Numbered from the stretch's first letter, positions 43,043-53,765 are shown. The stretch is 54,088 nt of DNA from Zygnema cylindricum (GCA_037447655.1 JBBHKE010003423.1:19839-73926), one strand, 5' to 3'. The notes: generated from the sequence alone by a model not told the origin. Translations and numbers: made by a program.

Positions 43043-43198
43043 CGAGCCCTCAATGTTATGCGAAGAGTGGAGATTCCGAAGGTGGAAGAGGAGGTTGAGG
43101 AGGAGATAGAGGCGGCCGAGGTGGCGGCTGAGGAGGTGGCCGCGGTGGCGGCCGTGGTTACGGTAATGCAAATTACTTTGACTATAGTATAGTAATGT
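43043..43198 (+). pseudogene. Copia-2 gag C-terminus: RGG-box
   Basis: In the frame continuing into the protease this reads as Gly/Arg repeats (G-G-R-G-G type, with two Arg codons turned to TGA) followed by 'GYGNANYFDY'. RGG boxes bind RNA and can serve the nucleocapsid role. The rest of gag and the 5' LTR are missing, cut off by the LTR at 43039. Confidence 0.7.
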
Positions 43199-45005
43199 AA
43201 CCATTGATGAGTTTCCGGTTCTTAACCTTACCTTTGATTTGGTGAGTAGTGAAGGAAATTTGGAGAAAGAGTGGATTATTGATACGGGGGCATCCCACCA
43301 TGTTTGCACGGATGCCACCTTGTTTGATGATATGAGGGAATTTACAGTTCCAAAGTTTATTACGTTTGCAAGCGGCCATATCATTTCGATTGGTACGGTT
43401 GGCACGGTTTAGCTTGATCTCCTTTCATGTGATAATGATGGGAAAAAGAAATCGACGGAGTATTGTCTTCAAAATACACTTTATATTCCGGACAGTTCGG
43501 TCAATTTGTTAAGTGTTCCACAAATCCAAAAGAGCGGTGGAAGCTTACTTGCGAGAGGTGATCAATCTATTGAGATTTGGAATGAGAAGGGGAATGTAAG
43601 TGGAGAAGGGGTTGTAACGGATACGAATCATAGTCGGCTCTTATGGAGGAGGCCGAAAACTAAAGTTCCCACCGAGGGAATTTCACATCAAATTTTGGAG
43701 TTGAAAGGTGATCTTACCTTATGGCATCACCGGATGTGTCACACATCCGAGGTAAGTTTGAAAAAGATGATTCATCATTCATCGGTGAGGGGTTTGGACC
43801 TCGCATCCGGTGAGAAAGTGAACGGATGTGGAGGATGTAGCCAAGGACGTCAAATTTGGAAATCCCCGAATAAAGACATCAAGCATCGAGCTCAAAGTCC
43901 TTTGGAGGTTGTTCACATCGATCTTTGTGGACATATTAAACCCGAGACAATTGGAGGTAACAAGTATACTTTGGTGATTGTTGATGACTTCTCCCGGAAG
44001 TCATGGGTTTATTTATTGAAAAAGAAATCGGATGCATTTGAAAAATTTAAAGAATGGCATGTAATGGCCGAAAGGCAAATTGATAAGAAGCTTAAGTCCA
44101 TTCGTTCGGATAATGGAGGGGAGTTTGTTGTTTTTGAGGGGTATTGTAAGGAGTGGGGGATAAGGCACCAATTCACGGCGTCTTATTCTCCGGAGTCAAA
44201 TGGAGTGGCCGAGAGGAAGAATCGTACCTTACAAGAAATGGTCCGTGCGATGGTTCATAGCTCCGGACGAGAGATGTTTTTGTGGGGAGATGCGATTCTT
44301 ACGGCAAATTACATTTGTAACCGAAGACTCACTTCGGTTTCCGGAAGTAAAACACCGGAGGAGTTATGGAGTGGTAGAAAGCCCACGGTTCATCATTTGA
44401 GAATTTGGGGATGTCATGCTACGGTTTATGTAGAATCAATTAAGAGGAAGGGGAAATTTGCACCAAAGTGTTGGCCGAGAATTTTTGTTGGTTATAGTGC
44501 GAAGGGGAATTTATACCGAGTGTATGATCCGGCTCGTCACACCGTGGAGGAATCTCGGAATGTGGATTTTCATGAGGATCTCAAATCCGCCATGAATTCC
44601 GTTGGAAAATTTAAGGAAAATTTGGATTTTTATGAGGAGAGTAAAATTGAGAGTTTTCCGTACATTGGGGATTCAAAATCCGACGAGGAACCAAATATAA
44701 AAACTCATAAAAATAAATTGGGTAAATCGGTTGAAATTGAATTTGAAAGAAAGAGTAACGGATCTTTGGATTCCCGAGTGCCTTCGAACATTCAGAAATC
44801 TCAAAGCTCTAAATCGAGTGAGAAGGAAATTGAAATAGAATCCGAGGAAGAAAAAGAGGAAAAGGAGGAGGATCAAGTTCTTAGAAGGAGCTCTCGGAAT
44901 ACAAAGGGGAAGAAACCGGAGAAACTCATTTACGATCAAAAAGGGGAAAATTCATCAATTTGCATTATTTCCTTTCCGATGCTAAAGAGACGGAGTTTCT
45001 TTTAT
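43199..45005 (+). pseudogene. Copia-2 protease and integrase
   Basis: Protease 'WIIDTGASHHVC' (D-T-G at about 43279-43287), one stop near 43410, then an intact 507-residue frame from 43506: pre-integrase 'LTLWHHRMCHTSEVSLKKMI' with H-H and 'CGGCSQGRQ' zinc ligands, core 'HIDLCGHI' (first Asp), 'VDDFSRKSWVYLLKKKSD', 'IRSDNGGEF' (second Asp), 'SPESNGVAERKNRTL' (Glu), 'TPEELWSGRKP', 'LRIWGC' and 'FVGYSAKGNLYRVYDP', then an acidic/basic linker 'ESEEEKEEKEEDQ'. Integrase inserts the cDNA; all three catalytic acids are present, the best integrase in the window. Confidence 0.9.
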
Positions 45006-46564
45006 AGCAATCACTTACGGAAAATATGATCGGCGACCCTCAATATTATGTCGAGGCTAGAAGGTCGGTCGATTGGGAGAGTAAGTGGAAACGGGCGTGG
45101 GAGAAAGAATTTAAGTCGGTGGTTGATAATCAAACTTTTGAGGAAGTAAAATTACCGGAGGGGGAAAAGGCGATAGATGCAAAGTGGGTATTTAAGACCA
45201 AGACTGATACTTTGGGTGAAATTATTAAGTAAAAGGCGAGGCTTGTTTGTAAGGGATTCCAACAACGTGAGGGAATCGATTTTAAGGAGACTGATGCTCA
45301 CGTGGTGAAGTTGGACTCACTACGGATTATTATTGCACTTACACCGATGGGGAAGAAGCACGTCCAGTAAATGGACGTGGAAACGACGTTTTTAAATGGT
45401 GAGTTGGAGGAAGAGCTATGCATAAAGGTACCGGAAGGCGTGTCTCCTTTACAGGAAGGAAATGTATGGCGTTCTACAAAGTCATTATACGGTTTGAAAC
45501 AGGCGCCGCGCATGTGGTATTTGAGACTTCATCAACTACTATTGAAATTCTGATTTGTACGGACTACGTCCGATTCTACAGTTTACGTGAAAGGTGAAAG
45601 AGTTAACCAAATCATCTTTTTTGTTTATGTGGATGATTTCTTGGTGGCATGCGACAAGTTGGAGCGCATTTATGAGTTAAAACGTTACCTTAGATTACAT
45701 TTCAAAGTGACAAATCTTGAAGAGGTACGATATATTTTGGGGATTCAAGTGATACGTGACAAAGAGGGGAACATTAAATCGAGTCAAGCTCAATATTGTA
45801 AAGAGGTTTTGGAGAGATTTGGTATGACTGACGCCAAACCGCTTTCTACGCCGTTGGATGCAAATCTACACATTCTCAAGTTTGAGGAAGAAGATTCTGT
45901 CGACGTACCATTCGAGAGGCGGTTGGTTCACTTATGTACCTTAGCGTTGGTACTCGTCCAGATATTCAGCCGCGGTTTCGATCGTCAGTCGTTATTGTCA
46001 CGAGCCAAAGAAAGCGCATTGGGAGGTTGTACGACGTATCTTTCGATATTTGGTTGGTACGATTGATCTTGGACTTTTATTCACTTTTGACAAAAAATCT
46101 TTTGAGTGTGTTGGGTATTGTGACGCGGATTGGGGCGGCGACTTTGATTCAAGTAAGTCCACGTCAGGGTACGCATTTATATTTGGAGGAGCCGCGATCT
46201 CGTGGAGTTCTAGGCTACAACCCGCGGTTGCTTTGAGTTCCACTGAATCTGAGTATATGGCTGCGTGTCATGCATCTAAGGCTTCGATTTAGATTAAGGA
46301 GATGTTACGTGAGTTAAGCGTTCTTATTGGTTGTATCACGATTTATTCTGACAACATGAGTTCGATGGCTTTGGCGAAAAATCCAATGTTTCACAAGAGG
46401 ACGAACTACATTAGGATCCAATGGCATTTTGTAAGAGATTTGGTTACGGCGAACGAGATTGTATTTTCGTATGTACCGACAAAAGAGGAGACGGCAGATT
46501 TGTTGACGAAAGCTGCCACGCATGATGTATTTGAGAGGGGGCGACCGAAACTTGGATTATGTTA
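45006..46564 (+). pseudogene. Copia-2 RT and RNase H
   Basis: RT: 'AIDAKWVFKTK' , stop 45230-45232, 'KARLVCKGFQQREGIDFKE', stop 45368-45370, 'MDVETTFLNGELEEELC', '[11 protein letters not shown]', stop 45551-45553, the catalytic Y-V-D-D (about 45626-45637), 'RYILGIQVIRDKEG', then a frameshift cluster around 45920-46050 in the 'GTRPDI' region. RNase H: 'GYCDADWGGD', 'STSGYAF', 'STESEYMAACHA', stop 46290-46292 (relatives have Trp), 'MALAKNPMFHKRT', 'TKEETADLLTKA', end TAA 46563-46565. A purine tract follows. Confidence 0.9.
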
Positions 46565-46599
46565 AGGAGTTTTGGCGATTCTGACAATAAGAGGGGGAT

Positions 46600-47292
46600 T
46601 GTTGGGATATTGTCGTTTTGCGGCATTTCGCGAAGCGTCATACCAACATTTATTTGTTGGACGTGAAGTGTCACGTCATCTTACAAAATGTACGACGTCG
46701 TTTCGTGGCGGTACTTTTGTTATCCGCGAACAAAATGTACTAGTTCGTTTCGCGTGACTTTTGTTTTCGTGCGCAAGTATTTCATTTTGCGTGCAAGTGT
46801 GTTCGTGAAGTGACAATTGTAAAGTGAACTTTTGGAGTTAGTCGTTTCGAAGGAAGAAAGTGCGTGAGCCTTCTTTCGTGGAAATTTCATTACAGTGTGC
46901 GACAATTAGCTAGGGACAGAGTTCGTCGCTATGCTAAGTCTTGCTTGTCTTACCTTGTTGTCTGTAAGTGTAGAGTACCGAGTATAAAGGCGCTGTAGAG
47001 TATTAATCTATCAATTAATCTATCTAAGATAATTAATCTTGGGGTAAGAGATTATTTAAAGAAGAGAGAGGAGAGAGAAAAGAGGATGATGTAAAGAGGC
47101 TTTGGCCAACAACACTTATAAATATTTTTGGTTGAATATTCCTCTTGTCTTTTATGAGCTTCCGCTGTGTAATGATTTAAGATTTGTGAATTTATTTGAG
47201 TGAATGTCTTTTGCTTAAGATCCTTCATAAGTTACTCTCATTCATTGAAAAATAAAGTGATTCTTTTCTAGACTTGACCTGAGGCAAACTGA
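46600..47292 (+). repeat. Copia-2 3' LTR (end approximate)
   Basis: Starts TGTTGGGATATTG right after AATAAGAGGGGGAT. TATA box TATAAAG at 46983-46989, polyadenylation-type AATAAAG near 47250. The end is tentatively at CTGACA (47292); no partner LTR exists in the window to fix it. U3 has several CGTTTTGCG/CGTTTCG words. Confidence 0.65.
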
Positions 47293-47330
47293 CATTTACC
47301 TTTTGGAATGACAATATAGATACTCATTGA

Positions 47331-47790
47331 GGACTCCTTGTCAACATGAACCTACGGATTTGCGCTCTGTCGTCTTTTTCTCACTACGCGACAGCACCTA
47401 CTCCTCGTTAAACTGAAACCACGGATCGACCTCTATCGACTTTTCCTCACTACGCGACAAGATTTGCTTTTGTCGTCTTTTACTCCCTCACTACGCGACA
47501 ACACCTACTCCTAGTCAACATGAACCTACGGATCTGCGCTACCACGCACTACCACTGTGCCACCAGCTTGATGTAGAAACTGGCGGGTCTGAACCTATTT
47601 ATCTTAGTCGGCTTCGAGTGTGACGTATCACATTCTACCCCGTATTGAACCAGCTTCACGTGCCAATCCAACAAACATGAACCTACCGATTTGCGGACTG
47701 TCGTCTTTTCCTCCCACACTACACGATTGCACCTACTCGTCGACAATACCGACTCCTTGTCAACATGAACCTACGAATTTGGCCTGCGGC
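47331..47790. repeat. Minisatellite of hairpin-forming units
   Basis: Recurrent words ACTCCTNGTCAACATGAAC, CTACGGATTTGCG and GTCGTCTTTTNCTC with ACTACGCGACA, at 47332, 47399, 47470, 47508, 47678 and 47752. Three units form stems: CTGTCG/CGACAG (47367-47394), a weaker TATCG/CGACA (47432-47460) and TTGTCG/CGACAA (47470-47501). It sits between Copia-2 and the non-LTR-type RT. Confidence 0.75.
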
Positions 47791-47799
47791 CGCTGCCAA

Positions 47800-48240
47800 C
47801 CGCGCGCACATTGGCGAAACCATAGATTGGTGGCTCGTGCGATATGTCTCCATCTCCAACTAGCATTTCATGACTATTTCTCTCCTCATCAGTTTGGAGT
47901 GGCCACCAGAGGAGGTTGTGAGGCCGTGCTCCATAGGATTCGGGCCTTGTTGGATGTACATCCGGATTGGTTGGTCCTTCAGGTCTACGTTTCCAATGCT
48001 TTCAATACGGTGGATCGTAACGTCATTTTTTTCAGAGCTTATGGCTGCTCCATCTCTGATTGTCCAATTATTCCCCTTTGTGAGGGCTTTTTATTCTTTG
48101 ACCATAAGCCTTTCTTTTTCTGCCGACGGTGGTCTCATTCCTCTCTCATCTGCAACCGGCACTCGCTAAGGCGACCCTCTCGGCGGACCTTTTTTCGCCC
48201 TCGCCCATTACCGGCCCTTCGTGTTACCGCAACCGCTTTC
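47800..48240 (+). pseudogene. Non-LTR-type reverse transcriptase, N-terminal half
   Basis: Reads 'FHDYFSPHQFGVATRGGCEA' and 'DVHPDWLVLQVYVSNAFNTV' (47860-48010), the RT motif with P-x-Q-F-G and the A box; the A-box catalytic Asp is Tyr here (TAC at 47986-47988). After a frameshift near 48030 it continues with 'SFSADGGLIPLSSATGTR' and 'GDPLGGP'-type B box (48110-48190). It is interrupted at 48240 by the solo LTR and resumes at 49483. The start is not identifiable. Confidence 0.8.
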
Positions 48241-49482
48241 TGTTGATATTTGAGTATTTTATAGGTCTGTATTAGGATAGAAAAAGAGCTGAGGCGGTCT
48301 GCCTCTAACTCCCCTTTCCAAGCCCCCATACTTGTCGTAGTCACTGAAGGCTGGATAGGGAGCTAGAGCCATGGCTGCCTAGGCTCTCTAGAGAAGACAG
48401 GGGGTAAATTATGTAGTCTTACCAAAAGTTAGTTGACGGACCCAGGAATTGATCCTGGTACCTACCGTCCGTCATTCCACGTTAGCCGTTAGCTCTAGCC
48501 GTTATGTCTAGAACAGATATTACGATATATAGGGTTTGACAAATATATAAATCGTTATATGCAGATTAATCCGTTTAACGGCTAATAGATACTTAGTACA
48601 TAGATACAGTTTAATTTAGTACGAAGTACGGAATGGGGGCAGAACGGATACCACGCATTTGTTTCGATAGCGAAACAAATACCGCGCATTTGTTTCGACA
48701 GCGAAACAAATACCGCGCATTTGTTTCGATAGCGAAACAAATACCGCGCGTCGAATTTCAGCGGCTACGATTATAGCCGGTCTTGATCGGACGGCCACGA
48801 TAGGCGCCGCGATCACGGAAAAGGCATTTTTGGCGTTTTACGGTCTTTGTCACGTCATGTGACACGTGGCGTGATAACATTGGACTACGGGAATTCCGGA
48901 GATTACAGGAACTAATCCTGATTTGACACGTGTCGACATTTTGGCCATGTCGTACAATGGCCGTACAGAAAGTACACCGGCACCTGTACTTTTCTGTACG
49001 ACACAGTAATTTGATTGGTGCCGTACTTCAGTAGATAGAGTTTTAGAGAGGGAATAGGACTTAGAAAATTTTGGGTAGGCAGCTGCCTCTCCCAGAGAGC
49101 ACCCTGTATAAATGGCAAACTTTGGCCAGCCATAACTATCAATTTACTTGACCATTTTCAGTGATTCTTTTTGCTGCGGACTCAGGGGAGTCTAGGCTAC
49201 ACAGGGGTGTAGTCGGTCAGAGTTTTTGTCTGCCAGGGTGGCTGTATTTCTAAGGGAAAGTCAAAGTGGGTGAATGTGTCCAAATCTCATATTCTAACTT
49301 TGCATTCTGTGGTGGAACTGAGCACACAGAAAGTGTTATTTCACAGGGGTGAATCTATATTGGGGTTCTGACTGTCAAGGGGTCAGTCACTTGGGTTTAT
49401 ATTAACTTGGAGTCGGCACTATCTAGATTAGCTTCTTTTGGATCTGCATACTCTGAGGGCCAATGGAGGTCTCAGAGTTTCA
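48241..49482 (+). repeat. Solo copia LTR with target duplication CTTTC
   Basis: 1242 bp, TGTTGATATT...GAGTTTCA, flanked by CTTTC at 48236-48240 and 49483-49487. This clean pair fixes the LTR boundaries for the whole family. Features: antisense tRNA-like minihelix 48434-48474, three tandem palindromes 48657-48742, G-box GACACGTGGC 48861-48870, GTAC dyad 48962-49000, TATA box TATAAAT 49107-49113. The internal region was lost by LTR-LTR recombination. Confidence 0.95.
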
Positions 49483-51070
49483 CTTTCCCATCTTGCCTTT
49501 TCCCTTCGGTTGCAAATGATACGCACATTATTTGGCCTAAGGATCAAGTCGTGATGGAATATATTTTTTTAAAGGAATGTTTAGCCGAAGTCAACCTTTC
49601 AGTCTAACCTTCGAAGTGTGTTATTTGGTCCCCTCGGGATATTCCACTTTCCTTTACCCCCCCTTGGTTCAGGTACTTTCGTGACCCAATTTCTTGATGA
49701 TGCTCTATAGATAGATTGGCCCACATGGATGACCTCCCTCACCTTCCCGATCCCTAAGTGGCTTTTGCTATGTTTACCAAGTGTTCCCCCCACCGCCCTT
49801 TTTACCTTACTCGTACTTCCCCTCCCACCTCGACGTTTGTCTCCTCTCTCTTAGCCTTTGATGATCACCTCATGGACGCCCTTCACACTCTATTAGGTCG
49901 TGGGGAATTCGATCGTGAGCTTGGGCCTTCGGCCCGCATCCAGGCATCCCTTCCTGTCTCTACGGTGGGATTTAGTCTATAATCAACTGCTCGTGTTGCT
50001 CCCGCTGCCTATTTGGGAAGTTGGTGCCTTATTGCCTCCACTCTTGATTCTTGCTTCTTAGATGGGGACACTCCTGTTCTAGCCACCGTGGTCCCGCGGG
50101 TTTCATACGGGGTGTTCACCTTCCAGGGGTTTATATTGGACGCGTCATGTTCTCTTCCTCCTCATGCTCTAGTGGATGTGTTGATTCTTTCCACCCTTGC
50201 TAGGAAATCCATTGAGCGTGTCCAAGAATCGATTTCCGATCAGGTTGTCGCAGCCATTAAATTTGAGCGTCTCGAGGCGCTTCCCTCTGATTTTTCGCGT
50301 GCCCGTCTTCTCTCTTGTGGTGGACCTGGTTCTAGGTCTTGCCTATTCGCTACACCTATTTTGTCCACTCTTCGATTCTCTCCTGCTCAGTTCACCACCG
50401 CCCTGTGGTTTTGCCTTGGCCCCTCTCATCCTCCTTTACCTGGCTCTCTAGTTTGCGCTTGTGGTCGTGTTTTGGGGCCCGATGGTGTCCATTTGCTTCG
50501 TTGCTCCCATGGGGGAGAATTGATCTAGGCGCACGACACTTTTTGCGATGCCGTTGCGACTATCGCTTCAGAGGGGGGCTTTTCTTAGCGTCGGGAGGTT
50601 TCTCATATTATTCCCTCACGCTGGATCGATGTTGTTTTCCTCGATGGTATCCGTCGCATTTTTGGTGATATTGTTTTGGCGGACCCTACTTCGGCTACAG
50701 TCGTTGGTCAGGTGGCTCGACATGTTGGGGTGGCAGCTCGTGATGTCGCTAAGGCGAAGGAGCGTGATTATGCCCATCGAGACCCTATGGATGACTTTAT
50801 TTCGATGGCGGTCGAGATCTTTGGTTGTTTGAGTGTTGCGTTGAACGAGTTTCTCCGTACTTGTGCTTGACGTGCTTTCGAGCGACGAGGACTTGGGAGC
50901 CCTCCTACCTCGGTCCTTACTTCTTTTTATCGTCAATGTTTATTTGTGGCTTTACAGTGAGTGCAGGCTTCATTTCTCTTTCGATCGGCTATTGCGGTTA
51001 TGGATCGTCGACGTGTTCCGGAACTCCCTCAACGTTATTTAACCTCCATACAAGGGGCCATAATGAAAAT
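49483..51070 (+). pseudogene. Non-LTR-type RT, C-terminal half with zinc motif and nuclease-like domain
   Basis: Opens with 'CLFPSVANDTHIIWPKDQV' where the catalytic ADD box is A-N-D (Asn codon 49515-49517), then 'ECLAEVNLSV', 'PSKCVIWSPSG'. A frame change near 49640-49750 leads into one frame to 51066 with stops only (49980, 50526, 50586, 50868, 50970). It has 'LGPSARIQASLPVS', 'AYLGSWCLIAS', a C-x-C-x9-H-x3-C-x-H motif at 50454-50510 ('CACGRVLGPDGVHLLRCSH'), and then 'RWIDVVFLDGIRRIFGDIVL' plus 'AKAKERDYAHRDP' (50620-50790), resembling a PD-(D/E)XK restriction-like nuclease as in R2-type elements. Assignment of the nuclease is inference. Ends near 'LPQRYLTSIQGAI'. Confidence 0.75.
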
Positions 51071-52759
51071 GACAAAAAATAACAAAAATCTCAAGAGGTT
51101 TACAAAATGCCATTAAAAACAAAGTGGCCTAATTTCGGCCAGTCCCTTAACGAACTCACTAAGGACTTTTCGTCGCACGGGACAAAGTAAATGCTTTAAC
51201 TTTTTTGACTTTTGGAAGCAAATGATTGGAAGTTCACATCACACACGTGTGAATCGAAGAAGAAAAACCTACTCAATTATTAAAAAAAAAAATGCAGGAA
51301 ATAATATTAAAATAAATTATAGATCCTAACTACAAAAAATGATTAAAAGAAACTCCCAAATGTTGCTCCCACTTTCTCGTGTGGTGTGAGCTTCTCGTAA
51401 TCCACACTATTTCATGTGCATAACTTTACTAACAAAAACAAATTAAATGTTTCGACAAAAATTGGTACCCCAAAAGCCATCAAATAATTTTGGGTGGGGA
51501 GAAAATCTAGCAAACCCCAAAAACAAAAATAAAAAACTATCGATTCTACCCAAATCAGCACTACTGTCTACCACAAAATTACGGAAAAACGAGAGAAAAA
51601 ACGAACGAAAAACAAAAGCAAATATAGTCGTCGAATTATTGTTGGGACTCCATTTGACTCCGTAATCTTCCATTTTTTTATTATAAATGAATATTTCCAT
51701 TTTAAAATAAGTCCTTTTGTGACGGTTTTCGAGGGATTTTCGGACGTTCCATTTGTCGATCTTTAGCCACCACACTATTTCGAACTCCGTAAATTAAATA
51801 TATGAGAGCTCCCACTGAGAGCCAAATTAAAGTACGGATCCATGTGCCAGCTCTGGGAAGGAAAGGGAGAGAGGGAAGGAGAGAGGGAGGGAGGGAGGAG
51901 GGAGGGAGAATTAGAGGTTGGTTTTGATATTTGACCTAGAGGATAAAACGTTTGTTCTTAGAAAAACCTGAAAATGGAAAAGCTTATTTGAAAGTGTGGA
52001 TGGAAAGAGGAAACAAGAAAAAAGAAAAAAGTTATGAAATTCAGTCTAACTAAATCAAACCATATCAAATCAAACAAAGCTGATTCAAAATTATTATTGA
52101 TAGTTTTAAGAAACGGAAATAAATTGGCGGGGGGTTCAAGTGGAATGAAACGAGTGAATAGATCGAAAGTCAAAATAGTAGAACCAATATAACCTTCCAA
52201 AAAAAAAAAACCGTTTATGAGCAAATAAACCAAGATATTCATTAACAATAATCAAAATACTAATAAATAAAGAAATAAGTATCTTACCCGAGATTGACGA
52301 CAAGGTACACATTTACAACTATGCTTGAAATTGGAAGAAGAGGGACCCAAGGGCAAAGAAATCCTGAAAATCCAAAAAACAAAAAACCGAAAAAACCATT
52401 TCAAAATTTACTCCAGAATTCAAAATATGCTGCAAATAGGAACTCCAATTTTTTTTTTTTTTTTTTTATGTGTGACTGCGTTCGTTTTCCTCCGAACAAG
52501 AAAAAAAGAAAAGAAAGAGAAAAAGAAAAAAGAAAAAGAAAAAGAGAGCTATGGTTTTGCAGCTTCGTTTTCACCAAAACGGAAAGGTAGCAAAAAAAAA
52601 AAGGTTCCAAAATATTCGTAAAAATCTGGAATTACCTTTTGTAAAGCGACTCAAAAAAAAAAAATACATTCGTCTCTTCTCTTTACATATTTTGTTTAGA
52701 CACCTCCAAATCCTGTGAGTGTGAAATAACATTTATTCGTTTGTTCCTTCGTTCAAATG
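51071..52759. other. Low-copy AT-rich sequence, no recognised gene
   Basis: No LTR, RT or known protein domain was found on either strand. Simple sequence: a GAGGGAGGG-type purine tract (about 51862-51911), a T18-type run (about 52451-52468) and an A/G tract (52498-52550). Open frames across these runs are Lys/Glu-rich artefacts. Confidence 0.6.
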
Positions 52760-52783
52760 TACGAAATCAGTATGTGGTTACCC

Positions 52784-52886
52784 CATACTATAATATGCGT
52801 ATAGTATGTTTTCATGTACTATACGATATACATTAAGCGTGTAGTATATTTTTAGGTACTATACGATATATATTACGCGTATAGTA
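52784..52886. repeat. Three tandem TACTATACG palindromes
   Basis: Unit 1 at 52784-52808 has arms CATACTATA/TATAGTATG; units 2 and 3 at 52817-52846 and 52857-52886 have arms TACTATACG and CGTGTAGTA or CGTATAGTA. Units 2 and 3 are 40 bp apart. Confidence 0.85.
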
Positions 52887-53547
52887 TGTATACCATACAG
52901 CTTATACCATATATCACATGCATATTACGGGTAACTCATAAAGCGTTTCTGATTGTTTTCACACAACTGAACTATGATTCATGGACACGATTGATTCCCA
53001 CGTGTGGGATTCTCTTCTATAGGGAGTCACGGGCTTCTTTTGATTATATGAGCCAAAGACACGTGCCATGAGCTGGATGAAGCTCTAGAAGATGTACGAT
53101 TTGAACGCGAAAACTGAAAACGACAAAACAAGGCTACATCTTAATTTGAGTTGACGATATTTGTACAGATGACGGATTTTTTTTGGCTGTTGAATACGTG
53201 CACAAAAGGACAAAAAAATGAGCAAAACTTAAGACCATAGGTACATGGGAATTTTCCATGACCGCGCGGCACTCTCTTCGATCCAAGTACGGATTTTTTG
53301 ACTTTTTGCCGGAGACCTTTTCGTGTTCCGTGACATTGACTTAACTTCAGGTGAACCGAGAGATCAGATAGGCTGCTGAGATTTTCAATGTATCTTTGGT
53401 AAAAACGTCAAAACCGCAACACCGACTTCTCTTTCCGGTTAATTTTGAACCAAAGACCATAATGTATTCGGCAATTGGGGGCTACATTGGTGAGTCATAA
53501 AGTACGTCTCATGACTCACCAATTACACGTGGCGGCGTCTCGCAAAA
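52887..53547. promoter_or_regulatory. Low-copy stretch with three G-box/ABRE-like sites
   Basis: TCCCACGTGTGGGA (52996-53009), GACACGTGCC (53058-53067) and ACACGTGGC (53525-53533) share the ACGT core bound by plant bZIP/bHLH factors. No transcribed gene is seen; a host gene could lie beyond the window edge. Chance occurrence is possible. Confidence 0.35.
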
Positions 53548-53610
53548 CTCCCTCTCCCTCTCCCTCTCACTCTCCCCCTCCCTCTTCCTCCCTCTCTCTC
53601 TCCCTCTCTT
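53548..53610. repeat. CT-rich microsatellite
   Basis: CTCCCT/CTCTCC runs with few interruptions, immediately after the ACACGTGGC site. Such pyrimidine tracts are common in plant 5' UTRs, but no gene is seen. Confidence 0.9.
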
Positions 53611-53765
53611 TTTGTATTTGTCCTCAGCTACTACCGAATCTAATGTTCACTTTGATCTGTGAGAGCACCTAACTGACAAAACTATAGTAAGCGCCACAAA
53701 AGTTTAGGTTATTTCAGTCCAATCCAATTGTTGCAAATCACATGGAAAGACCGCCTTACTTTTGT

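Noticed and set aside
43010-43192. Glu/Ala/Val-rich peptide read from 43010
   Set aside because: It is the wrong frame of the Gly/Arg RGG-box of Copia-2 gag; the frame leading to the protease gives G-G-R repeats.
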